DNA from: Myxosarcina sp. GA_180221_E-2-1-MAG-40_15
Lineage (GTDB): Bacteria; Cyanobacteriota; Cyanobacteriia; Cyanobacteriales; Xenococcaceae
Reading direction: 5' to 3'
Length of the DNA: 63,210 nt
Assembly (NCBI GenBank): GCA_020692205.1
Contig: JAIMKV010000022.1
Span: 1 to 63,210 of the forward strand
The notes beneath the pieces were generated by a model. The model ran no database searches. It worked only from the letters and a program-made list of their open reading frames with translations, and was not told the DNA's origin. Below, in pieces: positions 8,697-21,877 of the stretch; position 1 is the first letter of the stretch; each line of letters opens with the position of its first letter. The translations under genes were made by a program, and so were the position numbers.

Positions 8697-9911
8697 TTAT
8701 TTACTGGTGAAAGTCTGTTTAGAATTCGATATTTGCTTGAGGGAAATTATTCTGGTGGTGTTGCTTTCTCTAGCAACTCGCACCAACAAGCCTGCCAACA
8801 GTAATGAGGCAATAATTGAATTAATTCCATAGCTAAAAAAAGGTAATGGTAAGCCTGTCGTCGGCAGAGAACCTGTTGCTACACCAATATTAATTAATGA
8901 TTGCCCAACAATAAAAACCATTGCGCCTACAGCAACTAACCTAGGAACATTATGACTACATTTAATTGCCACTCTGAGGGCCAAAGTACCGTAGGCAATA
9001 ATCAACAATAGTAATAGTACACAGCCTACAAAGCCAAATTCTTCGGCGTAAACTGCAAAAATAAAGTCTGTAGAACGAATTGGCAGGTATGATAATTTTT
9101 GTTGAGAAAGACCAAATCCTGCGCCATTTAAACTCCCCGAGGCGATCGCCAATAGGCTCTGAATTAACTGATATCCTTTATTGTGATAATCTTGCCAAGG
9201 ATTGAGGAAAGAAGTAATCCGATCTAGCTGATAAGGGTTGATAGTCACACTGAGACTTGCTGTACCCAAGCCGCCACCAGCAACTGCAATTAGTTGACCC
9301 AAAGGTAATTCTGCTGCTAAGGCAACTAGCCATAAACTCATACCACACAATCCTGTAGTGCTTAAATTGGGCTGCTTTAGGATTCCCGCTAAGACTAAGG
9401 TAAACACAGTTAACCATACTAAACGCACTTTGTTTTGTAACCGATTCCATCGAGCAAACAAATAAGCTGCCTGTAACACCAAAAAAGGTTTAATTAGTTC
9501 TGACGGCTGTAGCGAAAATGGTCCAATGGCAATCCAGCGACTAGCTCCCATCGTTGTCTTACCCAAACCTGGAACCAGAGTGGCAAAAATTAACAACAAG
9601 AGAACCAGCACCATTATGGGAGAAATTTTAATTGTTTTTTTTAAAGGCTGATTCGTGACAAAATTAAACCCCACAATGCCTACAGCTACACCAATTAATT
9701 GGCGTTTGAAAATATATAGTCCATCATTATTATCAGTAATTCCCTCAGGATAAGAGGCAGATACCAAAGTAATTAAGCCAATAATCAACCAAACGCAAGT
9801 TAACCAATTTAATAGGCGAGCTTCCCATGCCCAAGACTTTACTTGAGGGGAGATGAAGGGAATAAAATAACTCAGATACTGCTTTACAACTTTAGCTTTC
9901 ACCAATACCAA
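8697..9911 (-). CDS. ftsW: FtsW/RodA/SpoVE family (SEDS) peptidoglycan glycosyltransferase
   Basis: About 404 residues with roughly ten transmembrane segments, matching FtsW/RodA in length. The family signature near the C-terminus is clear (TTGLPLPFFSYGINS, about residues 345-360), as is the central motif GASRWIAIGPFSLQPSEL. SEDS proteins polymerise peptidoglycan from lipid II at the septum (FtsW) or side wall (RodA). The soluble N-terminus with LNWLTCVWL resembles cyanobacterial FtsW. The start is uncertain: TTG at 9911, or GTG at 9902; there is no in-frame ATG nearby and no clear ribosome binding site. It is a single gene between the kinase-like gene and apcC. Confidence 0.9.
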   Translation of the reverse strand: MVLVKAKVVKQYLSYFIPFISPQVKSWAWEARLLNWLTCVWLIIGLITLVSASYPEGITDNNDGLYIFKRQLIGVAVGIVGFNFVTNQPLKKTIKISPIMVLVLLLLIFATLVPGLGKTTMGASRWIAIGPFSLQPSELIKPFLVLQAAYLFARWNRLQNKVRLVWLTVFTLVLAGILKQPNLSTTGLCGMSLWLVALAAELPLGQLIAVAGGGLGTASLSVTINPYQLDRITSFLNPWQDYHNKGYQLIQSLLAIASGSLNGAGFGLSQQKLSYLPIRSTDFIFAVYAEEFGFVGCVLLLLLIIAYGTLALRVAIKCSHNVPRLVAVGAMVFIVGQSLINIGVATGSLPTTGLPLPFFSYGINSIIASLLLAGLLVRVARESNTTRIISLKQISNSKQTFTSK

Positions 9912-9980
9912 TATTATTTTTATGTTTTTGCTTTTTAAAGGTAACAGATGTTCAAGGAATTGAATCTTAGATTAAGTAAT

Positions 9981-10004
9981 AAAAAAGAGGTCAATTAGAC
10001 CCCT
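9981..10004 (-). terminator. Rho-independent terminator of the apc operon
   Basis: On the minus strand: AGGGGTC (10004-9998), loop TAATT, GACCTCT (9992-9986), then a run of T (9986-9981). Seven-bp stem with one G-T pair, about 35 bases after the apcC stop codon. Confidence 0.8.
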
Positions 10005-10037
10005 TGTGTTTTTAACTTAAGTATCGCAATGTATAAC

Positions 10038-10241
10038 CTAGGACAAACCCGTATTCATTCCTTGTTTGCCTGTCGCCAACTCAACCTTGATAATTTTGCC
10101 ACCCATTTTCATGATGCGCTGCTGCTCACGAAACCAGTTATCATAAGGTATGAGCTTGGTAAAAAAAGTATTTTGCAATTCTCTTTGAGTACGAATTCTA
10201 GTTTGACTGGGAACACAAGCAGTCACCTTAAACATACGCAT
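10038..10241 (-). CDS. apcC: Allophycocyanin-associated 7.8-kDa core linker
   Basis: A 67-residue protein nearly identical to known ApcC (Lc7.8), starting MRMFKVTACVPSQTRIRTQR and ending TGKQGMNTGLS. It caps the central cavity of the allophycocyanin trimer at the ends of phycobilisome core cylinders and tunes its spectral properties. ATG at 10241 has an AGGAG box about nine bases upstream (minus strand). Last gene of the apc operon, followed by a terminator. An open frame on the opposite strand here is a shadow. Confidence 0.98.
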   Translation of the reverse strand: MRMFKVTACVPSQTRIRTQRELQNTFFTKLIPYDNWFREQQRIMKMGGKIIKVELATGKQGMNTGLS

Positions 10242-10262
10242 GAGATCATTTCTCCTGTTTAA

Positions 10263-10536
10263 ATAAAAAAAGTTAAATTTTCCTGTAATATAACTTTGCT
10301 GGATTAAAGCTATGTTGCTTATTTATGCCATCTTAACTGATGTACAGCTTTTTAAATAGCTACTAGCTACCTAAAAACACCAAAATTCGGGAGTCAGAAG
10401 TCAATACTAGATCTCGTCTAAACTTACTTTTCTTTCGCGCTCGAAAAACTAAGCTTTATTGGAACTAGCACTCACTCTAGACTTCCCGAATCTGTGCGAT
10501 CGCGCAATCTACGTTCAGCTTAAAATGCTAATTAAA
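10263..10536 (-). other. apcB-apcC intergenic region with long-range inverted repeat
   Basis: 274 bases between apcB and apcC on the same strand. ATTCGGGA (10385-10392) pairs with TCCCGAAT (10484-10491), and with one bulged base the pairing extends to 11-12 bp (ATTCGGGAGTC against GACTTCCCGAAT). It would close a loop of about 90 bases in an apcB-apcC transcript and may be a processing or stability element (inference). Confidence 0.5.
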
Positions 10537-11022
10537 TTAGCTTAAGCCAGAGCAGATATAGTCGAAATAAACGCCCATTTCTTTGCCAGCATCGGCACCA
10601 GTTAAGCTAGCAGTTACTTCTTTCATAGCTTGAATAGCTTGAACAGTAGAGGCAACAGGAACTCCTAAAGAGTTGTAAGTTTCTTTCAAACCGTTAAGTA
10701 CACGCTCATCTAGAATGGAGGGATCTCCAGCTAGCATAGCGTAAGTGGAATAACGTAAATAATAGTCTAAGTCACGAATACAAGCTGCATAGCGACGAGT
10801 GGTGTACATATTGCCACCAGGACGAGTAACATCAGAATACAGCAAAGATTTTGCTACTGCCTCCTTGACGATGCTAGCTGCGTTAGCACTAATTACGCTT
10901 GCTGCGCGAACTCTTAATTGACCAGTTTGAAAGTAGCTTTTGAGCTTGTCCATGGCAGCACCATCGAGGTATCTACCTTGAACGTCAGCTGAATTAATTA
11001 CAGAGGTAATTGCGTCTTGCAT
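10537..11022 (-). CDS. apcB: Allophycocyanin beta subunit
   Basis: 161 residues, the exact family length. Cys81 ([10 protein letters not shown]) binds phycocyanobilin and Asn71 (RPGGNMY) is the usual gamma-N-methylation site. With ApcA it forms the trimers that build the phycobilisome core and pass energy to the terminal emitters. ATG at 11022, 108 bases after the apcA stop; same operon as apcA and apcC. Confidence 0.99.
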   Translation of the reverse strand: MQDAITSVINSADVQGRYLDGAAMDKLKSYFQTGQLRVRAASVISANAASIVKEAVAKSLLYSDVTRPGGNMYTTRRYAACIRDLDYYLRYSTYAMLAGDPSILDERVLNGLKETYNSLGVPVASTVQAIQAMKEVTASLTGADAGKEMGVYFDYICSGLS

Positions 11023-11130
11023 AGTTTTATTTCCTTATCTTACCGAGTCTTAAGCTGTTTAACACTGATAAGTTAGTGTATTTTTGAAAAAGTTTGTTAC
11101 TAGTTTATGTTAGCAGCAGAGTATTACCTA

Positions 11131-11616
11131 CTACTGCATCGCTCCGATCACATAATCGAAGTAGGAAGCAGCTTCACCAGTGTCTTCAGCAGACATCATT
11201 GAAGTAGCTACATTTTTCATCTCACGGATGCTTTGAGCCATAGCACCTACATCGGTACCTAAAGACTTATACATTTCTTTAGCACCAACTAAACCAATTT
11301 CTTCAATTGGGGTGATATCACCAGCTACTACACCATAGGTAATTAGGCGTAGGTAGTAGTCCATGTCACGTAGGCAAGTTGCAGTCATTTCTTCACCGTA
11401 AGCGTTACCGCCAGGAGAAACAACGTCAGGACGCTTTTGGAATAGCTGATCTCCAGCTTGCTTAACGATACGCTCACGAGACTCAGTGAGAGTTTGAGCG
11501 ATACGCAAACGGCTTTCGCCAGTAGTTACAAAAGATTTAATTCTTTCTAATTCGCCAGGGCTCAAGTAGCGAGCCTCTGCATCGGCATTCACGATAGATT
11601 TCGTGACTATACTCAT
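11131..11616 (-). CDS. apcA: Allophycocyanin alpha subunit
   Basis: 161 residues starting [20 protein letters not shown], as in other cyanobacteria. Cys81 in [11 protein letters not shown] carries the phycocyanobilin. Core phycobiliprotein of the light-harvesting antenna, paired with ApcB. An AGGAGG-like box (TGGGAGGAATC) sits about five bases before the ATG at 11616. The 654-base gap upstream suggests its own strong promoter, as is known for apcAB(C) in other species. Confidence 0.99.
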   Translation of the reverse strand: MSIVTKSIVNADAEARYLSPGELERIKSFVTTGESRLRIAQTLTESRERIVKQAGDQLFQKRPDVVSPGGNAYGEEMTATCLRDMDYYLRLITYGVVAGDITPIEEIGLVGAKEMYKSLGTDVGAMAQSIREMKNVATSMMSAEDTGEAASYFDYVIGAMQ

Positions 11617-12270
11617 CGATGGATTCCTCCCAAGACAATGAAATAAAATTAATAAACAAACTATCTTCTAAGTTGATAGCTTTAGTTAGAAAAGACTCCC
11701 AGCTACCTATTTTAATTAATAGCTTGATCGCTTGAGCTATTAAATATGGCACTATACAACTAAATCAGGCTTTTATGGTTGAAATCCAGGTTTAATTGCT
11801 GCTAGTTAAATCTTTCTTATAGATTACTCTGTTTTGTCACTCAGTTTCTAACTTTTGGCTACAAATTTTAGTATTGCAGCTTCACCAAATTAAAGTGCGG
11901 AAACCAGGTAGCGTATTAACAAACCTTTACATGCAGTTAATGTCTGGCAATATTTGCTTCCTCGATAACTCCAGGTAAATTTTGCCGCTAGACACAACTT
12001 AGAGTAAACGCTACCGTTAATTGCAGCCAAGCGTTTTATTACTTAAGCAAGCACCTAATACCTAGGATTATAATCCGCTATTTTGTTGCAGTTAATTACT
12101 CTTCCTTAACAGAATTTAATGTTACCTCTGACCAAGGTCAGAGGTTTTAATTATTGAAATAAAGTATTGACTGCCAGGGTAAAAAAGGGTAGACAAAACA
12201 GCTTGCTGATAAGCGATCGCAATTTAGCTGAGATCTGTCTACCTGACCACAATTAATTATACTTATTGCC
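11617..12270. other. apcE-apcA intergenic region
   Basis: 654 bases with no coding frame seen, between the apcE stop and the apcA start (both minus). It presumably holds the apcA promoter and a long leader. The only clear structure is the perfect hairpin at 12124-12145. I could not pick a promoter with confidence. Confidence 0.5.
12124..12148. terminator. Perfect 10-bp hairpin downstream of apcE
   Basis: ACCTCTGACC (12124-12133), AA, GGTCAGAGGT (12136-12145). It lies about 125 bases after the apcE stop. The T-rich side (TTTTAATTATT) follows on the plus strand, whereas apcE is on the minus strand, so it may be a processing or 3'-end stabilising hairpin rather than a classical terminator. Confidence 0.5.
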
Positions 12271-15439
<3,169 letters not shown>

Positions 15440-16423
15440 CTAAAAATTCATTTCTGCTGCTTGGACTCTTTCTACTTGTTTTTTCTTGATGACCAAGAGA
15501 ATTTGGCAAATCATAATACCGCCAACAAAAGCCATCAAACCAGCGATACGAGCAGGACTTTGGAGAACTACTTCTGTATCTTTCTGACCAAAGCCACCAA
15601 CGTTAGGATTATTGGTCAAAGCTTCACCCGCAGCAATTTGCTGTCCTTCAGCCACGATTAGTTCTGGCCCAACGGGGATCGTATCTGTTGCTGTGCCATT
15701 TTCAGTGTTAATAGTCACTTCGTAGCCTCCAGCCTCTTGAGGAGTGATGGCGGCAATTGTACCTGCAACAGAAGCCTTAATTTGGTTGTTATTGCTAGCT
15801 TCACCAGTAGGATATAACTGTCCGCGTCCTCGGTTAGCTCCTAAATGAACTGGATATTTACCAAAGTTAATATTTTTATTGGTTTTAGGATCGGGAGAAA
15901 GAACTGGGAAAGTAATTTCTTGGTATTGATCTCCAGGAAGAGGCCCGACAAGGACCACGTTATCTGCACCTTCTTTATATTCTTGGAAATAAACTCCACC
16001 AGTTTTTTCCTTCATTTCTTCGGGGATACGGTCTTCTGGGGCAATTTTAAATCCTTCAGGCAGCATTAGTACTGCACCAACGTTTAGGCCACCTTTAGAA
16101 CCGTCTCCAAGTACCTGTTGGCTGGCTAAGTCGTAAGGAATTTTGACTACAGCTTCAAATACGGTGTCGGGCAATACCGACTGAGGAATTTCTACTTCTG
16201 CTTCTTTTTGAGCTAGGTGGCAGTTAGCGCAGACAATTCTTCCTGTAGCTTCTCTAGGTGTTTCTGGAGCGGTTTGTTGCGCCCAAAAAGGATATGCGGC
16301 AGCAGATTGGGAAAAAGCCAGATCGCTGACTAAAAATATAGCCACAGTAGCGATCGCCACAACGGTCAATTTGGCAATTGTTTCCTTGGCAAATTTAATT
16401 AAAGCCAATGTCAATGTTCTCAT
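15440..16423 (-). CDS. petA: Apocytochrome f
   Basis: Cytochrome f of the b6f complex, 327 residues from the ATG at 16423; a longer reading from TTG at 16447 adds eight residues but is less likely. The signal peptide is cleaved before YPFWAQQ, so the mature Tyr is the axial haem ligand, as in the family. The c-type haem motif CANCH is at about 65-69. A C-terminal membrane anchor ([18 protein letters not shown]) ends in a basic stromal tail. It accepts electrons from the Rieske protein and passes them to plastocyanin or cytochrome c6 in the thylakoid lumen. Co-transcribed with petC (102 bases upstream). Confidence 0.98.
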   Translation of the reverse strand: MRTLTLALIKFAKETIAKLTVVAIATVAIFLVSDLAFSQSAAAYPFWAQQTAPETPREATGRIVCANCHLAQKEAEVEIPQSVLPDTVFEAVVKIPYDLASQQVLGDGSKGGLNVGAVLMLPEGFKIAPEDRIPEEMKEKTGGVYFQEYKEGADNVVLVGPLPGDQYQEITFPVLSPDPKTNKNINFGKYPVHLGANRGRGQLYPTGEASNNNQIKASVAGTIAAITPQEAGGYEVTINTENGTATDTIPVGPELIVAEGQQIAAGEALTNNPNVGGFGQKDTEVVLQSPARIAGLMAFVGGIMICQILLVIKKKQVERVQAAEMNF

Positions 16424-16549
16424 TTGTTCGATCAATAATCTCAACAAGATTAATTTTTATGAATAATATTTAGCATCGCTCAAAAGATTTGAATGATCTG
16501 ATTAGGTTCGCATTAATATTTCCCAATCTTTCATTCTCGAGCTTTTAAA

Positions 16550-17110
16550 CTATGCCCAGTAAGGTTTTTCTCCAGTGCGGAAGTCAGTTTCTGTCCACTG
16601 ACTAAAGATTAGCTTGTCGTCTTTTTCCTCGGCGTGAACTAGTGCCAAAGATAAAGGTGCAGGACCTCTCACTACCTTGCCAGCTTCGTTGTACTGAGAA
16701 CCATGACAGGGACAGATAAATTTATTTTCACTATTATTCCAAGGAACTACACACCCTAAGTGAGTGCATACCGCATTAATCCCGTAGTTACGCAGGGTTG
16801 AATCTCCTTCGACTACGATATAAGTAGGGTCACCCTTCAAACCCTGAGCTAAAGTGCGATCGCCTGGTTGGTGTTCAGCCAAAAATTCGCTGACAACTAT
16901 ATCGTTGCCTAAAGCATCTTTAGCGGTTACTCCACCAGCACCGCTACCACCAGTATTAGGAATAAAGTATTTTACTACTGGATATAAAGCTCCCAAAGCT
17001 ACTCCCGTAATCGAGCCAAAGGTAAGTAAATTCATAAATTGTCTGCGCCCTAAATCGGGGACATCGTTATCCCCCATGTTAGGGACATTAGAACCAGAAG
17101 TTTGAGCCAT
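16550..17110 (-). CDS. petC: Rieske iron-sulfur protein of cytochrome b6f
   Basis: 186 residues. A single N-terminal membrane helix (about 27-47) follows a twin-arginine-like [12 protein letters not shown] motif. The 2Fe-2S binding motifs are CTHLGC (Cys115, His117, Cys120) and CPCHGS (Cys133, Cys135, His136). It oxidises plastoquinol and feeds cytochrome f. First gene of petC-petA. ATG at 17110. The N-terminus is a few residues longer than in some relatives (extra [10 protein letters not shown]), which has no obvious meaning. Confidence 0.98.
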   Translation of the reverse strand: MAQTSGSNVPNMGDNDVPDLGRRQFMNLLTFGSITGVALGALYPVVKYFIPNTGGSGAGGVTAKDALGNDIVVSEFLAEHQPGDRTLAQGLKGDPTYIVVEGDSTLRNYGINAVCTHLGCVVPWNNSENKFICPCHGSQYNEAGKVVRGPAPLSLALVHAEEKDDKLIFSQWTETDFRTGEKPYWA

Positions 17111-17377
17111 AACTATAGATAAATCGTATTTTTTTGTAAACTATGATAATGACAGGAGAATGTTGAGACTCTTTTCTGCAAAAGAATTTGCGCAGTTCTC
17201 CATGTTTAAAAGTTAACAGTTGCGTGTATTTTTTTGAAGCTTGCCCTGGAGTATTTGTCACAATCAATTTGACATGATCAATTCAAGCTTGATTTAAAAC
17301 GCAAGGTAAACCAATGTATTAAATTATTACAGAGATTGAGTATCCGTTCCACTCATTAGTTTCTCTTTGGGTAAAAA

Positions 17378-17698
17378 ATGATGACAGGCGAACAATTACA
17401 CCAGCTTTTATTGTCCAAGTGGGGCTGCTCTTATGATATACAGCTCCGAAAAGTTAAGGGTAAAATCTTCGTCCAGGTAATGTGGAAATACTTGGAACAA
17501 GCCTCTTTTCCCTTATCTCCCCAAGAATATACCGAAAATCTCAACGCGATCGCACTTTATCTCAATGCTTGGAACGGTGTAGAGCAGATCCAATCTTTTA
17601 TTGAGAAAACTCGTGAGCGTCCTAGATTGGGTAAAGCCGTTAGTATTCAACTCGATCTTGGTGAACGCCGCTCTGAATGGATTTTAGACGATATTTAA
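17378..17698 (+). CDS. DUF3067 family protein
   Basis: A 106-residue soluble protein starting MMTGEQLHQLLLSKWGCSYD; the start is either of two adjacent ATGs (17378 or 17381). I recall this as the DUF3067 family, conserved in cyanobacteria and plastids. It has Trp/Tyr-rich helices (VMWKYLEQASFPLSPQEY) and ends in SEWILDDI. There are no catalytic or metal motifs and no signal peptide. It is divergent from petC-petA with 267 bases between the starts, so a role in b6f biogenesis is a guess from position only. Confidence 0.75.
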   Translation: MMTGEQLHQLLLSKWGCSYDIQLRKVKGKIFVQVMWKYLEQASFPLSPQEYTENLNAIALYLNAWNGVEQIQSFIEKTRERPRLGKAVSIQLDLGERRSEWILDDI

Positions 17699-17849
17699 AT
17701 AATGTTAAGAAATATTGCAATTACAATTAGTACGACCGACAAAATCAGTTATTGGCAGCGTTTAGCTAAAAGTGAGCCAAACTTTTCTCAGCAGGTTGAT
17801 GACTAGCTAGTAAACTAATTAATTGTTGCTAAAAACAGCTAGAGGAAGC

Positions 17850-18974
17850 ATGGACAAGCGAGTCGGTGTGATTGGTGGCGGTCAATTAGCTTGGATGATG
17901 GCCCAAGAAGCACCCAAATTAAATATTGAATTGATTGTACAGACCTCCGCTCAAGATGACCCAGCCGTGAGTAGAGCCAAACAGATTATTTGGGCTGACA
18001 TTGATGATGCTTATGCTACCGCCAAGCTTGCTACTTTATGCGATGTAATTACCTTTGAGAATGAATTTATCAACTTAACAGCGTTACAGCAACTAGCTCA
18101 ACAGGGAGTATGTTTTAGACCAAGTTTAAATGCTCTAGCTCCTTTGTTAGATAAATACAATCAGCGTAGTTTTCTCCAGCAGATTAACTTACCTGTCCCG
18201 AAGTTTAGTCTTTGGTCATCACCAGATGATCTTATGGCTAATTATGAGTTTCCTTTAGTTTTAAAAGCTCGTCGGCATGGTTATGATGGACAGGGAACTT
18301 TTATCGTTAAAGATCTTGAGACTCTGGCTGCTCTTGCTCAACGTATTCCCGTTGCCGAATTATTAGTTGAAGAATTTATCCCCTTTGAACGAGAATTAGG
18401 CATCATCGCTGCTCGTAACACCTGGGGGGAAATCGCTATATATCCTGTCACCGAAACTTTCCAGAAAAATCAGGTGTGCCACTGGACAATTACCCCCGCA
18501 GATGTTGATCAACAAGTGAGACAAGAAGTCACCGCGATCGCTCGTACTATTTTAGAGCAGCTAGAAGTAGTTGGCGTATTCGGCATCGAGTTTTTTTTGA
18601 CTAGCGATAACCGAGTCTTAGTTAATGAGATTGCTCCTCGGACGCATAATTCTGGACATTACACTCTAGATGGCTGTGATACTTCTCAGTTTGCCATGCA
18701 GTTAAGAGCCGTTTCTGGTTTGTCTTTGGGTTCGACAAATTTAAAAGCGGCTGGGGTAGTAATGATTAATCTTTTGGGCTATGAAGAATCTGAATCTGAC
18801 TATCAAGTTAAGCGCGATCGCATTTTAGAAATTGCTCATAGCTTTGTACATTGGTATGGCAAAACATCTCGTCCAGGTAGAAAATTAGGTCATGCTACAG
18901 TCCTTCTCGATACCGAACAACTAACTCAAGCTGAATCAATCATTAGTCAAATAGAATCAATTTGGTACGAATAA
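17850..18974 (+). CDS. purK: N5-carboxyaminoimidazole ribonucleotide synthase
   Basis: 374 residues; the ATG at 17850 has AGAGGAAG directly upstream and is preferred to a TTG at 17823. ATP-grasp enzyme that carboxylates AIR with ATP and bicarbonate in purine synthesis. The N-terminal PreATP-grasp begins VGVIGGGQLAWMM. The ATP-grasp core shows LVLKARRHGYDGQGTFIV, LVEEFIPFERELG and the metal-binding VNEIAPRTHNSGHYT. PurE is not adjacent. Length is typical. Confidence 0.95.
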   Translation: MDKRVGVIGGGQLAWMMAQEAPKLNIELIVQTSAQDDPAVSRAKQIIWADIDDAYATAKLATLCDVITFENEFINLTALQQLAQQGVCFRPSLNALAPLLDKYNQRSFLQQINLPVPKFSLWSSPDDLMANYEFPLVLKARRHGYDGQGTFIVKDLETLAALAQRIPVAELLVEEFIPFERELGIIAARNTWGEIAIYPVTETFQKNQVCHWTITPADVDQQVRQEVTAIARTILEQLEVVGVFGIEFFLTSDNRVLVNEIAPRTHNSGHYTLDGCDTSQFAMQLRAVSGLSLGSTNLKAAGVVMINLLGYEESESDYQVKRDRILEIAHSFVHWYGKTSRPGRKLGHATVLLDTEQLTQAESIISQIESIWYE

Positions 18975-19159
18975 GTCAGCCCCAAATCATCTTTTTTTCG
19001 CACCTAATCTCCAATTCTTCATCTCTCAACCAATAAACTCATCAAGCTAAAATTAGAAAAATCGAGCATTTGTAACGAAATGCAAAGTATAATAATCAAA
19101 TTAAGTCGTAGATCTAGCGACTTTGAGTACAAACCATTATTTGAGATTAGTATTTGTAA

Positions 19160-20578
19160 ATGCGAGTTGCGATCGCCGGAGCAGGATTGGCAGGATTAGC
19201 CTGCGCTAAGTATTTAGTTGACGAAGGACACGAGCCAATTGTCCTTGAGCGTCGAAATGTTTTAGGGGGCTTGGTAGCTGCCTGGAAAGATGAAGATGGA
19301 GACTGGTACGAAACTGGTTTGCACGTCTTTTTTGGCGCTTATCCCAACATGATTCAACTATTTAAAGAATTGGGTATTGAAGATAGACTTCAATGGAAAG
19401 AACATACTCTAATCTTCAATCAGCCAGAGAAGCCAGGAACATATTCCCGTTTTAACGTTCCCGATATTCCTGCTCCTTTTAACGTCATTACCTCCATTAT
19501 CCGTAATAACGATATGCTGACTTGGACGCAAAAGTTCAAGTTTGCGGTAGGGTTATTACCCGCAATTATTCGCGGACAGCAGTACGTAGAGAAGATGGAC
19601 AAGTACGATTTACTTGCTTGGTTAGAACAGCAGGGAATTGATGAGCGTGTTAATAGTGATATTTTTATTGCTGCTTCTAAGGCATTAACCTTTATCAACC
19701 CCGAAGATGTTTCTGCCAGTATTCCTTTAACTGCAATTAACCGCTTTCTTAAAGAGCGTTACGGTTCAAAAGTGGCGTTTCTCGATGGCTCGCCTACAGA
19801 AAGATTGTGTCAGCCTATGGTGGACTATATCATTGCCAGAGGTGGTCAAGTACGTCTTAATGCTCCGCTTAAGGAAATTATGACCGATGAAGTGGAGCGA
19901 GTGACAGGTTATTTAATTCGTGGTTTAAACGGTGCTAAAGACGAAGTAATAACCGCCGATGCCTATGTCTCAGCCATGCCTGTTGATCCCTTAAAGCCAA
20001 TGCTGCCCAAAGCTTGGCAAGCAAAAACTTTCTTCCAAGAAATGTGTAAATTAGAAGGGGTAGAAGTAATTAATCTACATCTTTGGTTTGATCGCAAGAT
20101 TACTGAGATCGACCATTTATTATTTTCGCGATCGCCTTTACTTAGCGTCTATGCCGACATGAGTAATACCTGCAAAGAATATGCCGATCCTGACAAGTCA
20201 ATGTTAGAACTAGTTCTGGCTCCTGCAAAAGACTGGATTACTAGGTCTGATGAAGAAATCATCGCAGCAACTATGACAGAATTGAGAAAACTGTTTCCCC
20301 AGCACTTTAATGGCGACAATCGGGCAAAACTGCTTAAATCTAAAGTAGTTAAGACTCCTAGATCAGTCTATCGTGCCTTAGCTGGTACACAGTCCGTTAA
20401 GCCTACCCAAAAAACTCCGATTGATAATTTTTATCTAGCAGGTAGCTTTACCAAACAAGAATATTTGGGCAGTATGGAAGGTGCGGTACTTTCTGGTAAG
20501 CTAGCAGCCAAAGCGATCGCGCAAGATTATTTAGCTGCAAAACCAATCAACCAAGAAACCGCAGTCGCCGCGATTTAG
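19160..20578 (+). CDS. crtP: 15-cis-phytoene desaturase (plant type)
   Basis: 472 residues. N-terminal FAD-binding Rossmann motif ([17 protein letters not shown], residues 3-19) and the C-terminal FAD motif [19 protein letters not shown]. It introduces double bonds into phytoene to give zeta-carotene, passing electrons to plastoquinone at the thylakoid. Length and sequence match the cyanobacterial/plant CrtP (Pds) rather than bacterial CrtI. ATG at 19160. Followed by crtB 123 bases downstream, the order conserved in many cyanobacteria, so an operon is likely. Confidence 0.97.
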   Translation: MRVAIAGAGLAGLACAKYLVDEGHEPIVLERRNVLGGLVAAWKDEDGDWYETGLHVFFGAYPNMIQLFKELGIEDRLQWKEHTLIFNQPEKPGTYSRFNVPDIPAPFNVITSIIRNNDMLTWTQKFKFAVGLLPAIIRGQQYVEKMDKYDLLAWLEQQGIDERVNSDIFIAASKALTFINPEDVSASIPLTAINRFLKERYGSKVAFLDGSPTERLCQPMVDYIIARGGQVRLNAPLKEIMTDEVERVTGYLIRGLNGAKDEVITADAYVSAMPVDPLKPMLPKAWQAKTFFQEMCKLEGVEVINLHLWFDRKITEIDHLLFSRSPLLSVYADMSNTCKEYADPDKSMLELVLAPAKDWITRSDEEIIAATMTELRKLFPQHFNGDNRAKLLKSKVVKTPRSVYRALAGTQSVKPTQKTPIDNFYLAGSFTKQEYLGSMEGAVLSGKLAAKAIAQDYLAAKPINQETAVAAI

Positions 20579-20701
20579 TTTTATTACTTGTTATATGTCT
20601 CTAGTAGCAATAGGATGAGACAATGCTAAATGATTAGAGCCACTAAAATAGCTCCCCTTAATTCCTGCCAAACAAAAGACAGTACTTCTGCTTGCTTCTG
20701 A

Positions 20702-21631
20702 ATGTTGCAATTACCAAAAACAAAAACGCAAAAAAATCTAGTTTCTGTAGACGAGGCTTATGAAATTTGCCGTCAAATTACGGCAGAATACGCCAAAACT
20801 TTTTATCTTGGCACTTTGTTAATGCCCAAGGAGAAAAGTAAGGCAATTTGGGCAATCTATGCATGGTGTCGTCGCACAGATGAATTAGTAGACGGCGATA
20901 AAGCTAAATACACCACAAAAGAAACCCTCGCCGAATGGGAACAACAGCTAGAATCGATCTTTGCTGGATATCCGATAGATAACACCGATGTTGCTTTAGT
21001 TAACACCATTGAAAGTTATCCGATGGGTATTCAACCTTTTCGAGACATGATTGCAGGGCAAAGGATGGATTTAATTCAAAATCGCTATCAAACCTTTGAT
21101 AAACTTAAGCTTTACTGTTACCGGGTTGCTGGTACGGTAGGCTTAATGTCCAATGCCGTATTGGGGATTGGAGTAGATTCTAATGGCGTACCTTGGGAGC
21201 GAGATAAGCCGATTTATGTACCGACAGAGGAAGCGATCGCTCTTGGTATGGCAATGCAGTTAACTAATATCTTGCGTGATGTGGGGGAAGATATCCAGCG
21301 CGATCGCATTTATTTACCCCTAGAAGACTTACACACCTTCGGCTATACAGAGCAAGATCTGATGGCTGGGGTAGTTGATGAACGTTGGAAAGCAATGATG
21401 AAATTTCAAATTAAGCGTGCCAGGGAATATTATCGACAGGCAGAAGCCGGTATTCGTTATTTGATTCGTGATTCTCGTTTACCAGTTTGGGCTTCTTTGA
21501 TGCTTTATCAGGGTATTCTCGATGAGATTGAAGCCAACAACTATGATGTTTTTAATCAACGAGCTTTTGTCTCCAAGCCCAAGAAAACTTTATCGCTTCC
21601 AGTTGCCTGGCTTAGGGCGCAGGTATTATGA
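20702..21631 (+). CDS. crtB: Phytoene synthase
   Basis: 309 residues. Squalene/phytoene synthase fold with both Asp-rich motifs that bind the Mg-diphosphate groups: DELVD (residues 60-64) and DVGED (NILRDVGEDIQRDR). It condenses two geranylgeranyl diphosphates into phytoene, the substrate of the upstream crtP product. ATG at 20702. Confidence 0.97.
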   Translation: MLQLPKTKTQKNLVSVDEAYEICRQITAEYAKTFYLGTLLMPKEKSKAIWAIYAWCRRTDELVDGDKAKYTTKETLAEWEQQLESIFAGYPIDNTDVALVNTIESYPMGIQPFRDMIAGQRMDLIQNRYQTFDKLKLYCYRVAGTVGLMSNAVLGIGVDSNGVPWERDKPIYVPTEEAIALGMAMQLTNILRDVGEDIQRDRIYLPLEDLHTFGYTEQDLMAGVVDERWKAMMKFQIKRAREYYRQAEAGIRYLIRDSRLPVWASLMLYQGILDEIEANNYDVFNQRAFVSKPKKTLSLPVAWLRAQVL

Positions 21632-21661
21632 TTTTTAATCTTTATTATTAGTTCTCAGCTA

Positions 21662-21687
21662 TCAACCTTAATTTTGATTGAGGTTGA
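21662..21687. terminator. Hairpin after crtB
   Basis: TCAACCTTAAT (21662-21672), TTTG loop, ATTGAGGTTGA (21677-21687): an 11-bp stem with one G-T pair, 30 bases past the crtB stop. No strong T-tract follows, so termination is uncertain; it may stabilise the 3' end. Confidence 0.5.
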
Positions 21688-21877
21688 GTTAAGATTAGCT
21701 CTTCAATCGTCTAAGCGATCGCCAAACATACAATCAGCGACACCCAACAAAATTGCTAGCTTAACTGAAAAATTATTAAAATTATTGCTTCAGTTAAATC
21801 CAACTTTTACCCGATTATTGATTGCAGGTTAAGCTGAATTAATCGCCAAACTATTAGCAACAAAACAAATATTATTT

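Noticed and set aside
10029-10262. 77-codon plus-strand frame over apcC
   Set aside because: It lies opposite the unmistakable apcC gene and has no protein-like features of its own.
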